A stretch of DNA of 64,000 bases from Aquamicrobium sp. LC103 (GTDB taxonomy: Bacteria > Pseudomonadota > Alphaproteobacteria > Rhizobiales > Rhizobiaceae): positions 558,001 to 622,000 of the forward strand of contig NZ_LBCQ02000001.1 in assembly GCF_001014615.2 (NCBI RefSeq), given 5' to 3'. Positions 17,660-27,005 of the stretch are shown here, in pieces. Below the pieces are notes generated by a model. That model saw only the letters and a list, made by a program, of their open reading frames with translations, did no database searches and had not been told where the DNA came from. The translations under genes were made by a program, and so were the position numbers. Position 1 is the stretch's first letter; each line of letters starts with the position of its first letter.

Positions 17660-18907
17660 TCAGATCGCCTCGCCGCGCAAGAGGCGCGGGGCCTCGCCGG
17701 AAAGGCCGGACGCCTGTCGGATGAAGAATTCCTTGAGGCGCGGCATGCGCTGGACCAGGCCGAGGCCGAAGTCGCGGGCAGCCCGCATCGGCCCGAAATC
17801 GTTGGAGAACATGCGGTTGAGCACGTCGGTGGTGGCGCCCATCTGGAAGGTGTCGAAGCGGCGCCACAGCTGGTAGCGCTCGAGCACGTCGATCGCTCCG
17901 ATGTCCTGGCCGAGCCTGTCGGCCTCCACTATCGTCTCGGCAAGGGCCGCGGCATCCTTGAAGCCGAGATTGAGTCCCTGGCCGGCGATCGGATGGATGC
18001 CGTGGGCGGCGTCGCCGGCGAGCGCGAAGCGCGGCTTGACGAAATCGCGCGCCAGCATCAGGCCGAGCGGCCATGCCCGCGGCTTGCCCTCGATGCGGAT
18101 CTCGCCGAGCTTGAGGCCGAAACGCTGCTCCAGCTCCATCTCGAAGACGATCTCGTCTTCCGCGACGAGGCGATTTGCGTCCTCGGTGCGCTCGGTCCAG
18201 ACGATGGACGAGCGGTTGCCGGACAGGGGCAGGATGGCGAAGGGGCCGGCCGGCAGGAAGTGTTCCTCGGCACGGCCGTGATGCGGACGCTCATGCGCGA
18301 TGGTGCAGACGATGCCCGACTGGCCGTACTCCCAATGCACGGTCTTGATGCCGGCCATGTCGCGCAGCCGCGACTTCACGCCGTCGGCGGCGACGAGGAG
18401 GCGCGTGCGCAGCGTGACGCCGTCGGCGAGATGCACCAGCGTCTCCTGCGCGCCGGTCTCGAAGCCGGTGACGCCGACGCCCTCGATGATGTCTATGCCG
18501 AGTTCAACGGCGCGCTTGCGCAGCGCGCCGTTGAGGACCTTGTTGGCGACCATGTGGGCGAAGGCCTCGCCCGGCGCCACTTCGCCGTCGAAGGTCAGGA
18601 AGACGGGGCGAACGGGATCCGAGGTGCGCGAATCGGTGACGATCATCTCCGTCATCGCCTGGGCTTCGGGCGCGATTTCGTCCCAGCAGCCGAGCTGGGC
18701 GAGCATGCGCGTGGCCGCCGCCGCGACCGCCGAGGCGCGCGTGTCGTTGCGCCACACGCCTTCCGGCGCGGCGTCGACGACGGCGACGGCGAGATTGGGC
18801 CTCGCCTGGCGTATCGAAACGGCGACGGCGAGGCCGACATAGCCGGCCCCCGCCACGAGAACGTCGAGACGGTCCTGAAAACCGGAAGCGCTGTCGGTCC
18901 TAGCCAT
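17660..18907 (-). CDS. UbiH/UbiF-type FAD monooxygenase (ubiquinone biosynthesis)
   Basis: A 415-residue class A flavin monooxygenase. The GxGxxG motif is in DVLVAGAGYVGLAVAVSI. The conserved DG motif appears as LLVAADGVKSRLR. The GD motif is in RFALAGDAAHGIHPIAGQGLNLGFKDAAAL. This layout is that of the UbiH/UbiF/VisC/COQ6 hydroxylases of the ubiquinone ring. Which ring position it hydroxylates cannot be decided. Start at 18907 is supported by GAGAGG upstream. Divergent from tesB with 113 bases between starts. Confidence 0.9.
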   Translation of the reverse strand: MARTDSASGFQDRLDVLVAGAGYVGLAVAVSIRQARPNLAVAVVDAAPEGVWRNDTRASAVAAAATRMLAQLGCWDEIAPEAQAMTEMIVTDSRTSDPVRPVFLTFDGEVAPGEAFAHMVANKVLNGALRKRAVELGIDIIEGVGVTGFETGAQETLVHLADGVTLRTRLLVAADGVKSRLRDMAGIKTVHWEYGQSGIVCTIAHERPHHGRAEEHFLPAGPFAILPLSGNRSSIVWTERTEDANRLVAEDEIVFEMELEQRFGLKLGEIRIEGKPRAWPLGLMLARDFVKPRFALAGDAAHGIHPIAGQGLNLGFKDAAALAETIVEADRLGQDIGAIDVLERYQLWRRFDTFQMGATTDVLNRMFSNDFGPMRAARDFGLGLVQRMPRLKEFFIRQASGLSGEAPRLLRGEAI

Positions 18908-19020
18908 CGAAAATCCTCTCTTCCGCCGGTATGCCCGGAATAATCCGCCTCGCCTTGACTTGTTCCGGCGTTCCTGTTGGAAACCTTCAACCACGTTCGC
19001 AAGCCGAGGAAAACCGCCAC

Positions 19021-19896
19021 ATGTCACAGGCCATGCAGGAGCTTCTCGCCATACTCGACCTGGAGAGGCTCGAACACAACCTGTATCGTGGTCGCAGCCC
19101 GCAATCCGGCTGGCAGCGCGTGTTCGGCGGGCAGGTGATCGGCCAGGCGCTGATCGCCGCGCAGCGCACGGTCGCCGCCGACAGGCACGTGCATTCGCTG
19201 CATTGCTATTTCATGCGGCCGGGCGATCCGACCGTCCCCATCGTCTACGAGGTCGACCGGCTGCGCGACGGCGGCTCCTTCACCACGCGGCGGGTGACCG
19301 CGATCCAGCACGGCCACGCGATCTTCTCGCTCGAATCCTCCTTCCAGCTCGACGAAGAGGGGTTGGACCACCAATTGCCGATGCCGCTGAACGTGCCGCC
19401 GCCGGAGGAACTGAAGACCCAGTTCGAGCTCCTGGAGGAGACCGGCCACGAGGTTCCGGATTCCGTGCGACGCTTCTGGGCGCGCGAGCGGCCGCTGGAG
19501 ATCAAGCCGGTCAATCTGGAGCACTACACCACGCGCGCGAAGCTGCCGCCCTATCAGAACGTATGGGTGCGCATCACCGGCAAGGCGCCGGACGAGCGGC
19601 CGCTGCAGAGCGCGATACTCGCCTATCTCTCCGACATGACCCTGCTCGATACCTCGACCTTCGCGCATGGCCGCACCGGCTTCGACCCGGACCTGCAGAT
19701 GGCGAGCCTGGACCACGCCATGTGGTTCCACCGCCAGACCGGGCTCGACGATTGGCTGCTCTACACGCAGGACAGTCCGAACGCGATCGGCTCGCGCGGG
19801 TTCTCCCGCGGGTTCCTCTATTCGCGCGACGGCACCCTGATCGCCTCCACCGCGCAGGAGGGGCTGGTTCGCGTGCGGACGAAGCCTTCTAAATAG
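19021..19896 (+). CDS. tesB: Acyl-CoA thioesterase II
   Basis: A 291-residue double-hotdog thioesterase. RVFGGQVIGQALIAAQRTV, LHCYFMRPGDPTVPIVYEVDRLRDGGSFTTRRV and, near the C-terminus, SLDHAMWFHRQTGLDDWLLY are hallmark TesB segments; the Asp in SLDHAMWFH is one of the catalytic residues. It hydrolyses medium and long acyl-CoAs in the cytoplasm. Length is close to the E. coli enzyme. Confidence 0.95.
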   Translation: MSQAMQELLAILDLERLEHNLYRGRSPQSGWQRVFGGQVIGQALIAAQRTVAADRHVHSLHCYFMRPGDPTVPIVYEVDRLRDGGSFTTRRVTAIQHGHAIFSLESSFQLDEEGLDHQLPMPLNVPPPEELKTQFELLEETGHEVPDSVRRFWARERPLEIKPVNLEHYTTRAKLPPYQNVWVRITGKAPDERPLQSAILAYLSDMTLLDTSTFAHGRTGFDPDLQMASLDHAMWFHRQTGLDDWLLYTQDSPNAIGSRGFSRGFLYSRDGTLIASTAQEGLVRVRTKPSK

Positions 19897-19923
19897 GCAA
19901 TTTTCAAAATTTGCTTGTTTTTT
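19897..19923 (+). terminator. Possible AT-rich terminator after tesB
   Basis: Immediately after the tesB stop, GCAATTTTCAAAATTTGC can fold into a weak hairpin with one bulge, followed by TTG and six Ts (19918-19923). The T run is convincing; the stem is weak and its loop is tight. Confidence 0.35.
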
Positions 19924-19996
19924 ACGCATATCGGCTGACGCCCGTGCGGCGGCGGCCGTGGGCGAAACGATGATTTTCCAGCAATTATAACTTCTT

Positions 19997-20028
19997 AAGC
20001 CGCGTGCGGAGCAATTGGCACGCGGCTT
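19997..20028. promoter_or_regulatory. Perfect 11-bp inverted repeat in the glnK upstream region
   Basis: AAGCCGCGTGC (19997-20007) and GCACGCGGCTT (20018-20028) are exact reverse complements around a ten-base spacer. There is no T run on either side, so a simple terminator is unlikely. Its right arm coincides with the putative sigma-54 promoter element. It may be a protein-binding operator or an RNA hairpin; the function is open. Confidence 0.6.
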
Positions 20029-20031
20029 GAA
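20015..20031 (+). promoter_or_regulatory. Candidate sigma-54 promoter of glnK-amtB
   Basis: TTGGCACG-N4-TTGAA matches the -24/-12 sigma-54 consensus (TTGGCACG-N4-TTGCA) at all but one position (GA instead of GC at -12), with the right ten-base spacing between GG and the -12 dinucleotide. A start near 20042 would leave a leader of about 80 bases. glnK-amtB is usually NtrC/sigma-54 controlled; I did not find a clear NtrC site upstream. Confidence 0.5.
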
Positions 20032-20114
20032 TCACACTTTGCGCTCATCGGCTGTCCTGGGGGAAGGCCGGCGATGTCACCGAAAACGCGGGGACCCGCA
20101 TCAGCAAAGGGTGA

Positions 20115-20459
<345 letters not shown>

Positions 20460-20487
20460 GCCGCAGATTCGATTTATGGAGATTGCA

Positions 20488-21834
20488 ATGAACCTACCTA
20501 CGTCCTTCAAGCCCGCGCGGGTCGGCCTTCTGGCCTCACTCGCCATGGGCGCCTTCGGAACGCTCGCAGCCTTCGCCCAGGAAGCCGCGGAGGAGGCGCC
20601 CGAGGCGGCCGCCTCCGCGCTCGACACCGGCGACACCGCCTGGATGCTGGTCTCGACCATCCTCGTCCTGTTCATGATCCTGCCGGGCCTTGCCCTCTTC
20701 TATGGCGGCCTCGTCCGCGCCAAGAACATCCTCTCCGTGCTGATGCAGTGCACGATGATCACCGCCGTGGTGATCGTGGTGTGGGTGCTGTGGGGATATT
20801 CCTTCGCCTTCGGCGGCAGCGAGAGCGCCTTCTGGGGCGGCTTCGGTAAGCTCTTCCTCTCCGGCGTGACGCCTGACTCGGAATCGGGCAGCATTCCCGA
20901 ACTGGTCTTCATCTGCTTCCAGATGACCTTCGCCTGCATCACGCCCGCCCTCATCGTCGGCGCCTTCGCCGAGCGCGTGAAGTTCGGCGCCGTGGTGCTG
21001 TTTACCATCCTGTGGGTCACCTTCGTCTACTTCCCGATCGCCCACATGGCGTGGGACGCCAACGGCCTGTTCTTCGGCTGGGGCGCGATGGACTTCGCCG
21101 GCGGCACCGTCGTCCACATCAATTCCGGCATCGCCGCCCTCGTCGGCGCGATCATGATCGGCAAGCGCACCGGCTACGGCAAGGACAACATGGCTCCGCA
21201 CTCGCTGCCGCTCACCCTGATCGGCGCGTCGATCCTGTTCGTCGGCTGGTTCGGCTTCAACGCCGGCTCGGCGCTCTCGGCCAGCGGCGGCGCGGCTCTC
21301 GCCATGATCAACACCTTCACGGCGACCGCCGGCGCGATCATCGGCTGGGTGGCCGTCGAGAAGATGGCGCGCGGCAAGGCCTCGATGCTGGGCGGCGCCT
21401 CCGGCATCGTCGCGGGCCTCGTCGCGGTGACGCCGGCGGCGGGCTTCGTCGGTCCGGTCGCCGCGATCTTCCTCGGCCTCGTCGCCGGCGTGGTCTGCTA
21501 CTACTTCGTGGCGATCGTGAAGGCGAAGGTCGGCTATGACGACGCGCTCGACGTCTTCGGCATCCACGGCGTGGGCGGCATCGTCGGCGCCATCGGCACC
21601 GGCTTCCTCGCCTCCACCTCCTTCGGCGGCGTCGGCTACGAGGAGGGCGTCACCATGGGCGGGCAGGTCTGGACCCAGATCATCGCCGTGCTGGTGACGA
21701 TCGTGTGGTGCGGCGTCATCAGCGCCATCCTCTACAAGGTGGTCGACCTGATCATCGGCCTGCGTCCGGCGGTGGAAGACGAGGCGCAGGGCCTCGACAT
21801 CACCTCGCACGGCGAAGTGGCCTATCATTCGTGA
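20488..21834 (+). CDS. amtB: Ammonium transporter AmtB
   Basis: A 448-residue ammonium channel with a cleavable-looking signal segment (ending near AAFAQEA) and eleven membrane helices. Recognisable parts: DTAWMLVSTILVLFMILPGLALFYGG, AHMAWD, GGTVVHINSGIAALVGA, FGFNAGSALSASG, and DVFGIHGVGGIVGAIGTG with a pore His. It conducts ammonia across the inner membrane and is gated by GlnK. The ATG at 20488 follows GGAGAT; an earlier ATG at 20476 overlaps that ribosome site. A strong terminator follows. Confidence 0.97.
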   Translation: MNLPTSFKPARVGLLASLAMGAFGTLAAFAQEAAEEAPEAAASALDTGDTAWMLVSTILVLFMILPGLALFYGGLVRAKNILSVLMQCTMITAVVIVVWVLWGYSFAFGGSESAFWGGFGKLFLSGVTPDSESGSIPELVFICFQMTFACITPALIVGAFAERVKFGAVVLFTILWVTFVYFPIAHMAWDANGLFFGWGAMDFAGGTVVHINSGIAALVGAIMIGKRTGYGKDNMAPHSLPLTLIGASILFVGWFGFNAGSALSASGGAALAMINTFTATAGAIIGWVAVEKMARGKASMLGGASGIVAGLVAVTPAAGFVGPVAAIFLGLVAGVVCYYFVAIVKAKVGYDDALDVFGIHGVGGIVGAIGTGFLASTSFGGVGYEEGVTMGGQVWTQIIAVLVTIVWCGVISAILYKVVDLIIGLRPAVEDEAQGLDITSHGEVAYHS

Positions 21835-21908
21835 TCATGCGGCGGGGCGGCTCGTCCGCCCCGCGCGACAAATCCCGTCGTGACGGTTGTTCTCGGCCGT
21901 CACACTTT

Positions 21909-21939
21909 GAGGCCCGGCTCCGTCCGGGCCTCTTTTTTT
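21909..21939 (+). terminator. Intrinsic terminator of glnK-amtB
   Basis: Perfect 9-bp stem GAGGCCCGG / CCGGGCCTC (21909-21917 and 21924-21932) with a six-base loop, followed by seven Ts. Textbook rho-independent terminator 75 bases after the amtB stop. Confidence 0.93.
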
Positions 21940-21965
21940 CCGGCGTGCTCCGCGATCCGCCATGG

Positions 21966-21981
21966 TTAATGCCGTCTTAAC
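21966..21981 (+). promoter_or_regulatory. CtrA-type box upstream of ftsK
   Basis: TTAATGCCGTCTTAAC fits TTAA-N7-TTAAC exactly and lies 75-90 bases upstream of the ftsK ATG. It suggests cell-cycle control of ftsK by CtrA, like the box before minC. Inferred from the motif only. Confidence 0.65.
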
Positions 21982-22055
21982 CTTCCCGTCGCTAGGGTGG
22001 GCGTAAATCCACGCGCACCGTTCGGCTGCGCGACCACAGGCAACGGATAAGACGC

Positions 22056-24683
22056 ATGCGTTCGGGAATGACCGCCCAAATGGCAATCGGCGACACGGGA
22101 TACGGCATCAAGGGCTTCCTGCACCGGCAGTTGACGCGCGTGATCGGCCTCGCGGTCTTCGCGCTGGTCGCGTTCTGCCTGGCGAGCCTCGGTACCTGGA
22201 ACGTGGCCGATCCCAGCTTCAGCTTCGCCACCGACAATCCGGTGACCAATGCGATGGGCTATCCCGGCGCGGTCTTCGCCGACCTCGCCATGCAGTTCTT
22301 CGGCCTTTCCTCCGTGCTCGCGCTCGTGCCGGCGCTGGCCTGGGGCTTCTGGCTGGTGAGCGCGCGCGGCATCGACCGCATGCCGACGCGTGCCGTCGCA
22401 TGGTTTGCCGGCTCGGTGCTGGCCGCCGGGCTCGTCGGCTGCGTCGGCGCGCCGCCGACATGGCCGCTGCCGTCGGGTCTCGGAGGCGTGTTCGGCGACC
22501 TGACCCTGAACATCCCCTCCTGGCTTGCCGGAGGCTATCCGTCCGGTGCCGCCGCCGTGCTCACCGCGCTTGTCCTGGCCGGGCCGGCCATGTGGCTCCT
22601 GCTTTTCGGTTCCGGCGCGATCTCGCGGCCCGCCCCCGCTCCCGACAAGCCGGTCAAGATGCCGGTCAAGCGCCGTGCCGTGCGCGAGGAGGAAGTGTAC
22701 GAGGAGGAAGACGACGAGGAGGAGGACGATCGCGGCGGCGGCATGCTGGCGATCGGCGCCGTCGTCCACTGGTGGCTTTCCGTCCGTGCGTTCCTGCGCC
22801 GCAAGCTCTCCTTCGCCGCGCCCGTGATGGCCCGCGTCCGCTCGCGGCCGGAAGAGGACGACGACGAATTCGCCGATTTCGCGCCGTCGCCGCGCCGCGC
22901 CGCGCCGCGTGTCGAACCTGGCTTCGGCGCGCCTTCGATGCCCGAGATCGATCCGCCGTTCGACATGGACGACGACGGATATGACGATTTCGACGACGAT
23001 ACGATCATCCGCCCGACCTCAGCGCGCGCCGCGCCTGCCGGCCAGCCGCAGGTCCAGAATTTCCGTTCGCCGACGCCGGCGCGCGTCGAGAATCCGGCGC
23101 CGCGCCCGCAACCCGGCGCGCGCGTCCAGCGCGAGGCGCAGACCTCCTTCATCGGCTCCGGCGATTTCGAAATGCCGTCGCTGCATTTCCTGTCGGAGCC
23201 GAAGAACGTCGCGCGCGATCCGTCGCTGTCGAAGGACGCGCTCGAACAGAACGCGCGGCTTCTGGAAGGCGTGCTGGAGGATTTCGGCGTCAAGGGCGAG
23301 ATCATCCACGTTCGTCCCGGCCCGGTCGTCACGCTCTACGAGCTGGAGCCTGCGCCCGGCATCAAGTCGTCGCGCGTCATCGGCCTCGCCGACGACATCG
23401 CCCGCTCGATGAGCTCGATCGCCTGCCGCGTCGCCGTCGTGCCGGGCAGGAACGCCATCGGCATCGAACTGCCGAACTCGAAGCGCGAGACCGTCTATCT
23501 GCGCGAAATCCTGGCCAGCAAGGATTTCGAGGTGACCAAGGCCAGGCTGGCGCTGGCGCTCGGCAAGACCATCAATGGCGAGGCGGTTATCGCCGATATC
23601 GCCAAGATGCCGCACGTGCTGGTGGCCGGCACCACCGGCTCGGGCAAGTCGGTGGCGATCAACACCATGATCCTGTCGATCCTCTACCGGATGACGCCGG
23701 AACAGTGCCGACTGATCATGATCGACCCGAAGATGCTGGAGCTTTCCGTCTATGACGGCATCCCGCATCTGCTGACCCCCGTCGTAACAGATCCCAAGAA
23801 GGCCGTCGTCGCGCTCAAATGGACGGTGCGCGAGATGGAGGACCGCTATCGCAAGATGTCCAAGGTGGGCGTGCGCAACATCGACGGCTTCAACCAGCGC
23901 GTCGGCGCGGCGCAGAAGAAGGGCGAGCGGATCAGCCGCACCGTGCAGACCGGCTTCGACCGCGAGACCGGCGAGGCGATCTACGAGACGGAGGATCTCG
24001 ACCTCGAGCCGATGCCCTACATCGTCGTCATCATCGACGAGATGGCCGACCTGATGATGGTCGCCGGCAAGGACATCGAGGGCGCGGTGCAGCGTCTCGC
24101 GCAGATGGCGCGCGCGGCCGGCATCCACGTCATCATGGCGACGCAGCGGCCTTCGGTCGACGTGATCACCGGCACGATCAAGGCGAACTTCCCGACCCGC
24201 ATTTCCTTCCAGGTGACCTCCAAGATCGACAGCCGCACCATTCTCGGCGAGCAGGGCGCCGAACAGCTGCTCGGCATGGGCGACATGCTCTACATGGCCG
24301 GCGGCGGGCGCATCCAGCGCGTTCACGGTCCCTTCGTCTCCGACGAGGAGGTGGAAAAGGTCGTCGCGCATCTCAAGCTGCAGGGCGTGCCGGAATATCT
24401 CGACGCCATCACTGAGGACGACGAGGACGACGAGGACGGCGGATCGAGGGGCGGCGGCTCCGGCGGCGGTTTCGAGGATTCCGAGGATCCCTACGACCAG
24501 GCGGTGGCGGTGGTGCTGCGCGACGGCAAGGCATCGACGAGCTACATCCAGCGGCGCCTCGGCATCGGCTACAACCGTGCTGCCTCGATCATCGAGCGCA
24601 TGGAGCAGGAGGGCATCGTCGGCCCGGCGAATCACGCCGGCAAGCGCGAAATCCTCGTGCCGACCGAAGACGACAAGTTTTAA
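22056..24683 (+). CDS. ftsK: DNA translocase FtsK
   Basis: An 875-residue FtsK/SpoIIIE translocase. The N-terminal ~190 residues contain about four membrane helices. A linker rich in Asp/Glu and then Pro/Arg follows ([15 protein letters not shown] near residue 210). The motor domain starts near residue 390, with Walker A GTTGSGKS near residue 525, Walker [14 protein letters not shown], and [13 protein letters not shown]. After an acidic/Gly-rich spacer comes the winged-helix gamma domain ([22 protein letters not shown]) that reads KOPS sites. It pumps DNA at the septum and promotes chromosome dimer resolution. Confidence 0.97.
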   Translation: MRSGMTAQMAIGDTGYGIKGFLHRQLTRVIGLAVFALVAFCLASLGTWNVADPSFSFATDNPVTNAMGYPGAVFADLAMQFFGLSSVLALVPALAWGFWLVSARGIDRMPTRAVAWFAGSVLAAGLVGCVGAPPTWPLPSGLGGVFGDLTLNIPSWLAGGYPSGAAAVLTALVLAGPAMWLLLFGSGAISRPAPAPDKPVKMPVKRRAVREEEVYEEEDDEEEDDRGGGMLAIGAVVHWWLSVRAFLRRKLSFAAPVMARVRSRPEEDDDEFADFAPSPRRAAPRVEPGFGAPSMPEIDPPFDMDDDGYDDFDDDTIIRPTSARAAPAGQPQVQNFRSPTPARVENPAPRPQPGARVQREAQTSFIGSGDFEMPSLHFLSEPKNVARDPSLSKDALEQNARLLEGVLEDFGVKGEIIHVRPGPVVTLYELEPAPGIKSSRVIGLADDIARSMSSIACRVAVVPGRNAIGIELPNSKRETVYLREILASKDFEVTKARLALALGKTINGEAVIADIAKMPHVLVAGTTGSGKSVAINTMILSILYRMTPEQCRLIMIDPKMLELSVYDGIPHLLTPVVTDPKKAVVALKWTVREMEDRYRKMSKVGVRNIDGFNQRVGAAQKKGERISRTVQTGFDRETGEAIYETEDLDLEPMPYIVVIIDEMADLMMVAGKDIEGAVQRLAQMARAAGIHVIMATQRPSVDVITGTIKANFPTRISFQVTSKIDSRTILGEQGAEQLLGMGDMLYMAGGGRIQRVHGPFVSDEEVEKVVAHLKLQGVPEYLDAITEDDEDDEDGGSRGGGSGGGFEDSEDPYDQAVAVVLRDGKASTSYIQRRLGIGYNRAASIIERMEQEGIVGPANHAGKREILVPTEDDKF

Positions 24684-24841
24684 GCCGGCGCGCATTTTTC
24701 GCGGAGCCCGCGTGAAACCAATTGCCTGCGAAACCGTTGCTTTGCGGCGATATGCGAACGACGCGGAGAGCAGAGCCGAGCCCAATTTCGGCCCAACTGA
24801 ACGCCTATCTGACCGGCTTACCGTCAAGGAGCAGAGTTGCC

Positions 24842-25552
24842 ATGGACAAGAAGCGGATCGAAGGAAAGACGAAGCCCGGCGCCCGGACCGAAAGGTCGGG
24901 GATCACGCGGCGCGGCTTTCTCGGCGCAACCGCCGCCTTTGCCGCCCTCGCCGCGGCCGGCAATGTCCATAAGCCGTTCTCCTTCCTCGGCGAGGCGCAG
25001 GCGCAGGCCGACGTCGCGCAGCGCATCGCCCAGCATTTCTCGAGCGTCAAGACGATGATGGGCGAGTTCGTCCAGTTCGGTCCGCGCGGCGAGCAGACCG
25101 GCGGAAAGTTCTATATCCAGCGGCCGGGCAAGATCCGCTTCAACTACGAGGCCCCGTCGACCTTCAAGGTCACCTCCGACGGGCGCTCGGTGGTCCTGGA
25201 GAACACCAGGCTGAAGACCGCGGACGTCTACCCGCTGGCGCAGACGCCGCTCAAGCTGCTGCTCGACGAGAGGATCGATCTTTCGGGCAACAAGGTGCGC
25301 GGCGTGAAGCAGGAGAACGACCTCACCACGATCCAGCTTGCCGACAGGTCGATGTTCGGTAACGCCACCATCACCATGATGTTCGACCCGAAATCCTACG
25401 ATCTGCGCCAGTGGACGATCACCGACGCTCAAGGCAAGGAAACGACGGTCATGATCTTCAACGTCCAGCAGGGCGTCACTTTCGATCCCTCCGTCTTCAG
25501 GATCGACGAAAGCAACATCAACCACTGGAACCGGCAGCAGCAGGGGCGCTGA
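24842..25552 (+). CDS. lolA: Outer-membrane lipoprotein carrier LolA, with twin-arginine-like signal
   Basis: A 236-residue LolA-family protein, the periplasmic chaperone that carries lipoproteins from LolCDE to the outer membrane. The mature part has FSSVKTMMGEFVQFGP, GKFYIQRPGKIRFNYEAP and SGNKVRGVKQENDL, typical of the family. The N-terminus contains ITRRGFLGATAAFAALAAAG, a TRRxFLG motif more like a Tat than a Sec signal. A shared AAGGAGCAG ribosome site precedes the ATG at 24842. It lies between ftsK and xthA, a common rhizobial arrangement. Confidence 0.88.
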   Translation: MDKKRIEGKTKPGARTERSGITRRGFLGATAAFAALAAAGNVHKPFSFLGEAQAQADVAQRIAQHFSSVKTMMGEFVQFGPRGEQTGGKFYIQRPGKIRFNYEAPSTFKVTSDGRSVVLENTRLKTADVYPLAQTPLKLLLDERIDLSGNKVRGVKQENDLTTIQLADRSMFGNATITMMFDPKSYDLRQWTITDAQGKETTVMIFNVQQGVTFDPSVFRIDESNINHWNRQQQGR

Positions 25553-25592
25553 GCCGGGGCCTTGGCAGGCTTATCTGTGGAATAACCCCTGA

Positions 25593-25624
25593 GCCGCCGA
25601 TGCGACCCATCGGCGGCTTGTGTT
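25593..25624 (+). terminator. Terminator after lolA
   Basis: Perfect 10-bp stem GCCGCCGATG / CATCGGCGGC (25593-25602 and 25608-25617), five-base loop, followed by TTGTGTTT. Acceptable intrinsic terminator between lolA and xthA. Confidence 0.75.
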
Positions 25625-25681
25625 TATGCGGCGGGGCTGGCAGTTTTCGCGGCGTTTCAAACCGGATGCCGGAAAATTCCC

Positions 25682-26488
25682 ATGCCGTTCTCGATCGCGA
25701 CCTGGAACATCAACTCCGTGCGGCTGCGCATGCCGCTGGTCGAGCGGTTCCTCGCCGAACACCAACCGGACGTTCTGTGCCTGCAGGAGACCAAGTGCCC
25801 GGACGATCTGTTTCCGAGCGCCGCCTTCCGCAAGGCCGGTTACGAGCATGTCGCCATAAGCGGGCAGAAGGGCTATCACGGCGTCGCGACCGTGGCGCGC
25901 AGGCCGATCGAGATCGTCGAGAAGCGCGAGTTCTGCAAGATGGGCGACTGCCGGCATATCTCTGTCCATGTCGAGGCGGGCGGGCGGCGCATCCTGGTGC
26001 ATAATTTCTACGTTCCGGCGGGCGGCGACGAGCCCGATCCGGCGATCAATCCGAAATTCCGCCACAAGCTCGACTTTGTCGCGGAAATGCACGAGGTGCG
26101 CGCGCTGCAGGATGACGGCTATTCCTCGATCCTGGTCGGCGACCTCAACATCGCGCCGCTGGAGGAGGACGTCTGGTCACACAAGCAGCTGCTCAACGTG
26201 GTCAGCCATACGCCGGTCGAGACCGAGGGACTGGAGGGCATGCGCCGCGGCGGCAACTGGGTCGACCTCATGCGCCAGCACACACCGCCGCCGGAGAAGA
26301 TCTACACCTGGTGGAGCTATCGTGCCCGCGACTGGGAGCTCTCCGATCGCGGCCGGCGGCTCGACCATATCTGGTCGTCGCCCAATCTTTCCGGCAACCT
26401 GGCCGGCCTCGAGGTGCTGCGGGCGGCGCGTGGCTGGGATCGCCCGTCCGACCATGTACCGGTCATCGCCAGTTTCGATCTCGACTGA
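25682..26488 (+). CDS. xthA: Exodeoxyribonuclease III
   Basis: A 268-residue endonuclease/exonuclease/phosphatase-fold protein. It has the ExoIII landmarks IATWNINSVRLR, LCLQETKC (metal-binding Glu), LVGDLNIAP (catalytic Asp and Asn) and the terminal SDHVPVIASFDL (catalytic Asp-His). It cleaves DNA at abasic sites and removes 3' blocking groups in base-excision repair. Length matches the E. coli enzyme. Confidence 0.95.
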   Translation: MPFSIATWNINSVRLRMPLVERFLAEHQPDVLCLQETKCPDDLFPSAAFRKAGYEHVAISGQKGYHGVATVARRPIEIVEKREFCKMGDCRHISVHVEAGGRRILVHNFYVPAGGDEPDPAINPKFRHKLDFVAEMHEVRALQDDGYSSILVGDLNIAPLEEDVWSHKQLLNVVSHTPVETEGLEGMRRGGNWVDLMRQHTPPPEKIYTWWSYRARDWELSDRGRRLDHIWSSPNLSGNLAGLEVLRAARGWDRPSDHVPVIASFDLD

Positions 26489-26491
26489 AAA

Positions 26492-26947
26492 TCAGGACGA
26501 GAAGCGCGGGCCGACCCGCTCTATCCGCTCGAGGAGGTCCTGAAGCTCGGCGGTGATGCGGCTGTGCAAATGCGCCGCCAGTTCGGGATATTCCTCGAGG
26601 ATGCGCCGGAACAGGGTACGGTTGAGGCGCACGACCTCGACATCGGCCTCCGCCGCCGCGCTCGTCAGCCGCTTGGTCTCGGTGATCAGCGCCAGCTCGC
26701 CGAGGATCGCGCCGGGACCGAGGCGCGCCAGGACCGTCTGCCCGCCATTGATCTCGCGGTAGAGGACGACCTGGCCGCTCGCCACCACATAGGCGCAATC
26801 GGCGGGGGCATCCTCGGCGTAGATCTCGCGTCCGACGGAGAAGCGCATGGTTTCGGCGCCGAAGGCGAGGAGACGCAACTGTTCCGCTGTCAGGTCGGCA
26901 AACAGACCCACCCCGGACAATATGCGAATGTCGTCGTCAAGCGCCAA
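26492..26947 (-). CDS. Stand-alone cyclic-nucleotide-binding domain protein (Cpk-like)
   Basis: A 151-residue protein consisting of one cNMP-binding beta-roll (FADLTAEQLRLLAFGAE, CAYVVASGQVVLYRE, LGPGAILGELALITETKRL) and a C-terminal helix, without a DNA-binding domain. The phosphate-binding cassette GELALITETKRLTSA keeps the G-E-x-A-L core, but the position of the usual Arg is a Lys/Arg-Leu context, so ligand binding is not certain. It follows an OmpR-type regulator gene by 58 bases, the arrangement of Brucella otpR-cpk, where it is annotated as a cAMP-dependent kinase regulatory subunit. Confidence 0.82.
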   Translation of the reverse strand: MALDDDIRILSGVGLFADLTAEQLRLLAFGAETMRFSVGREIYAEDAPADCAYVVASGQVVLYREINGGQTVLARLGPGAILGELALITETKRLTSAAAEADVEVVRLNRTLFRRILEEYPELAAHLHSRITAELQDLLERIERVGPRFSS

Positions 26948-27005
26948 TTGGATGTCCCTGTTTGCGCGCCCCCCTTTCGGTTCTTCGACCGCAGGGGGGA
27001 TTCAG

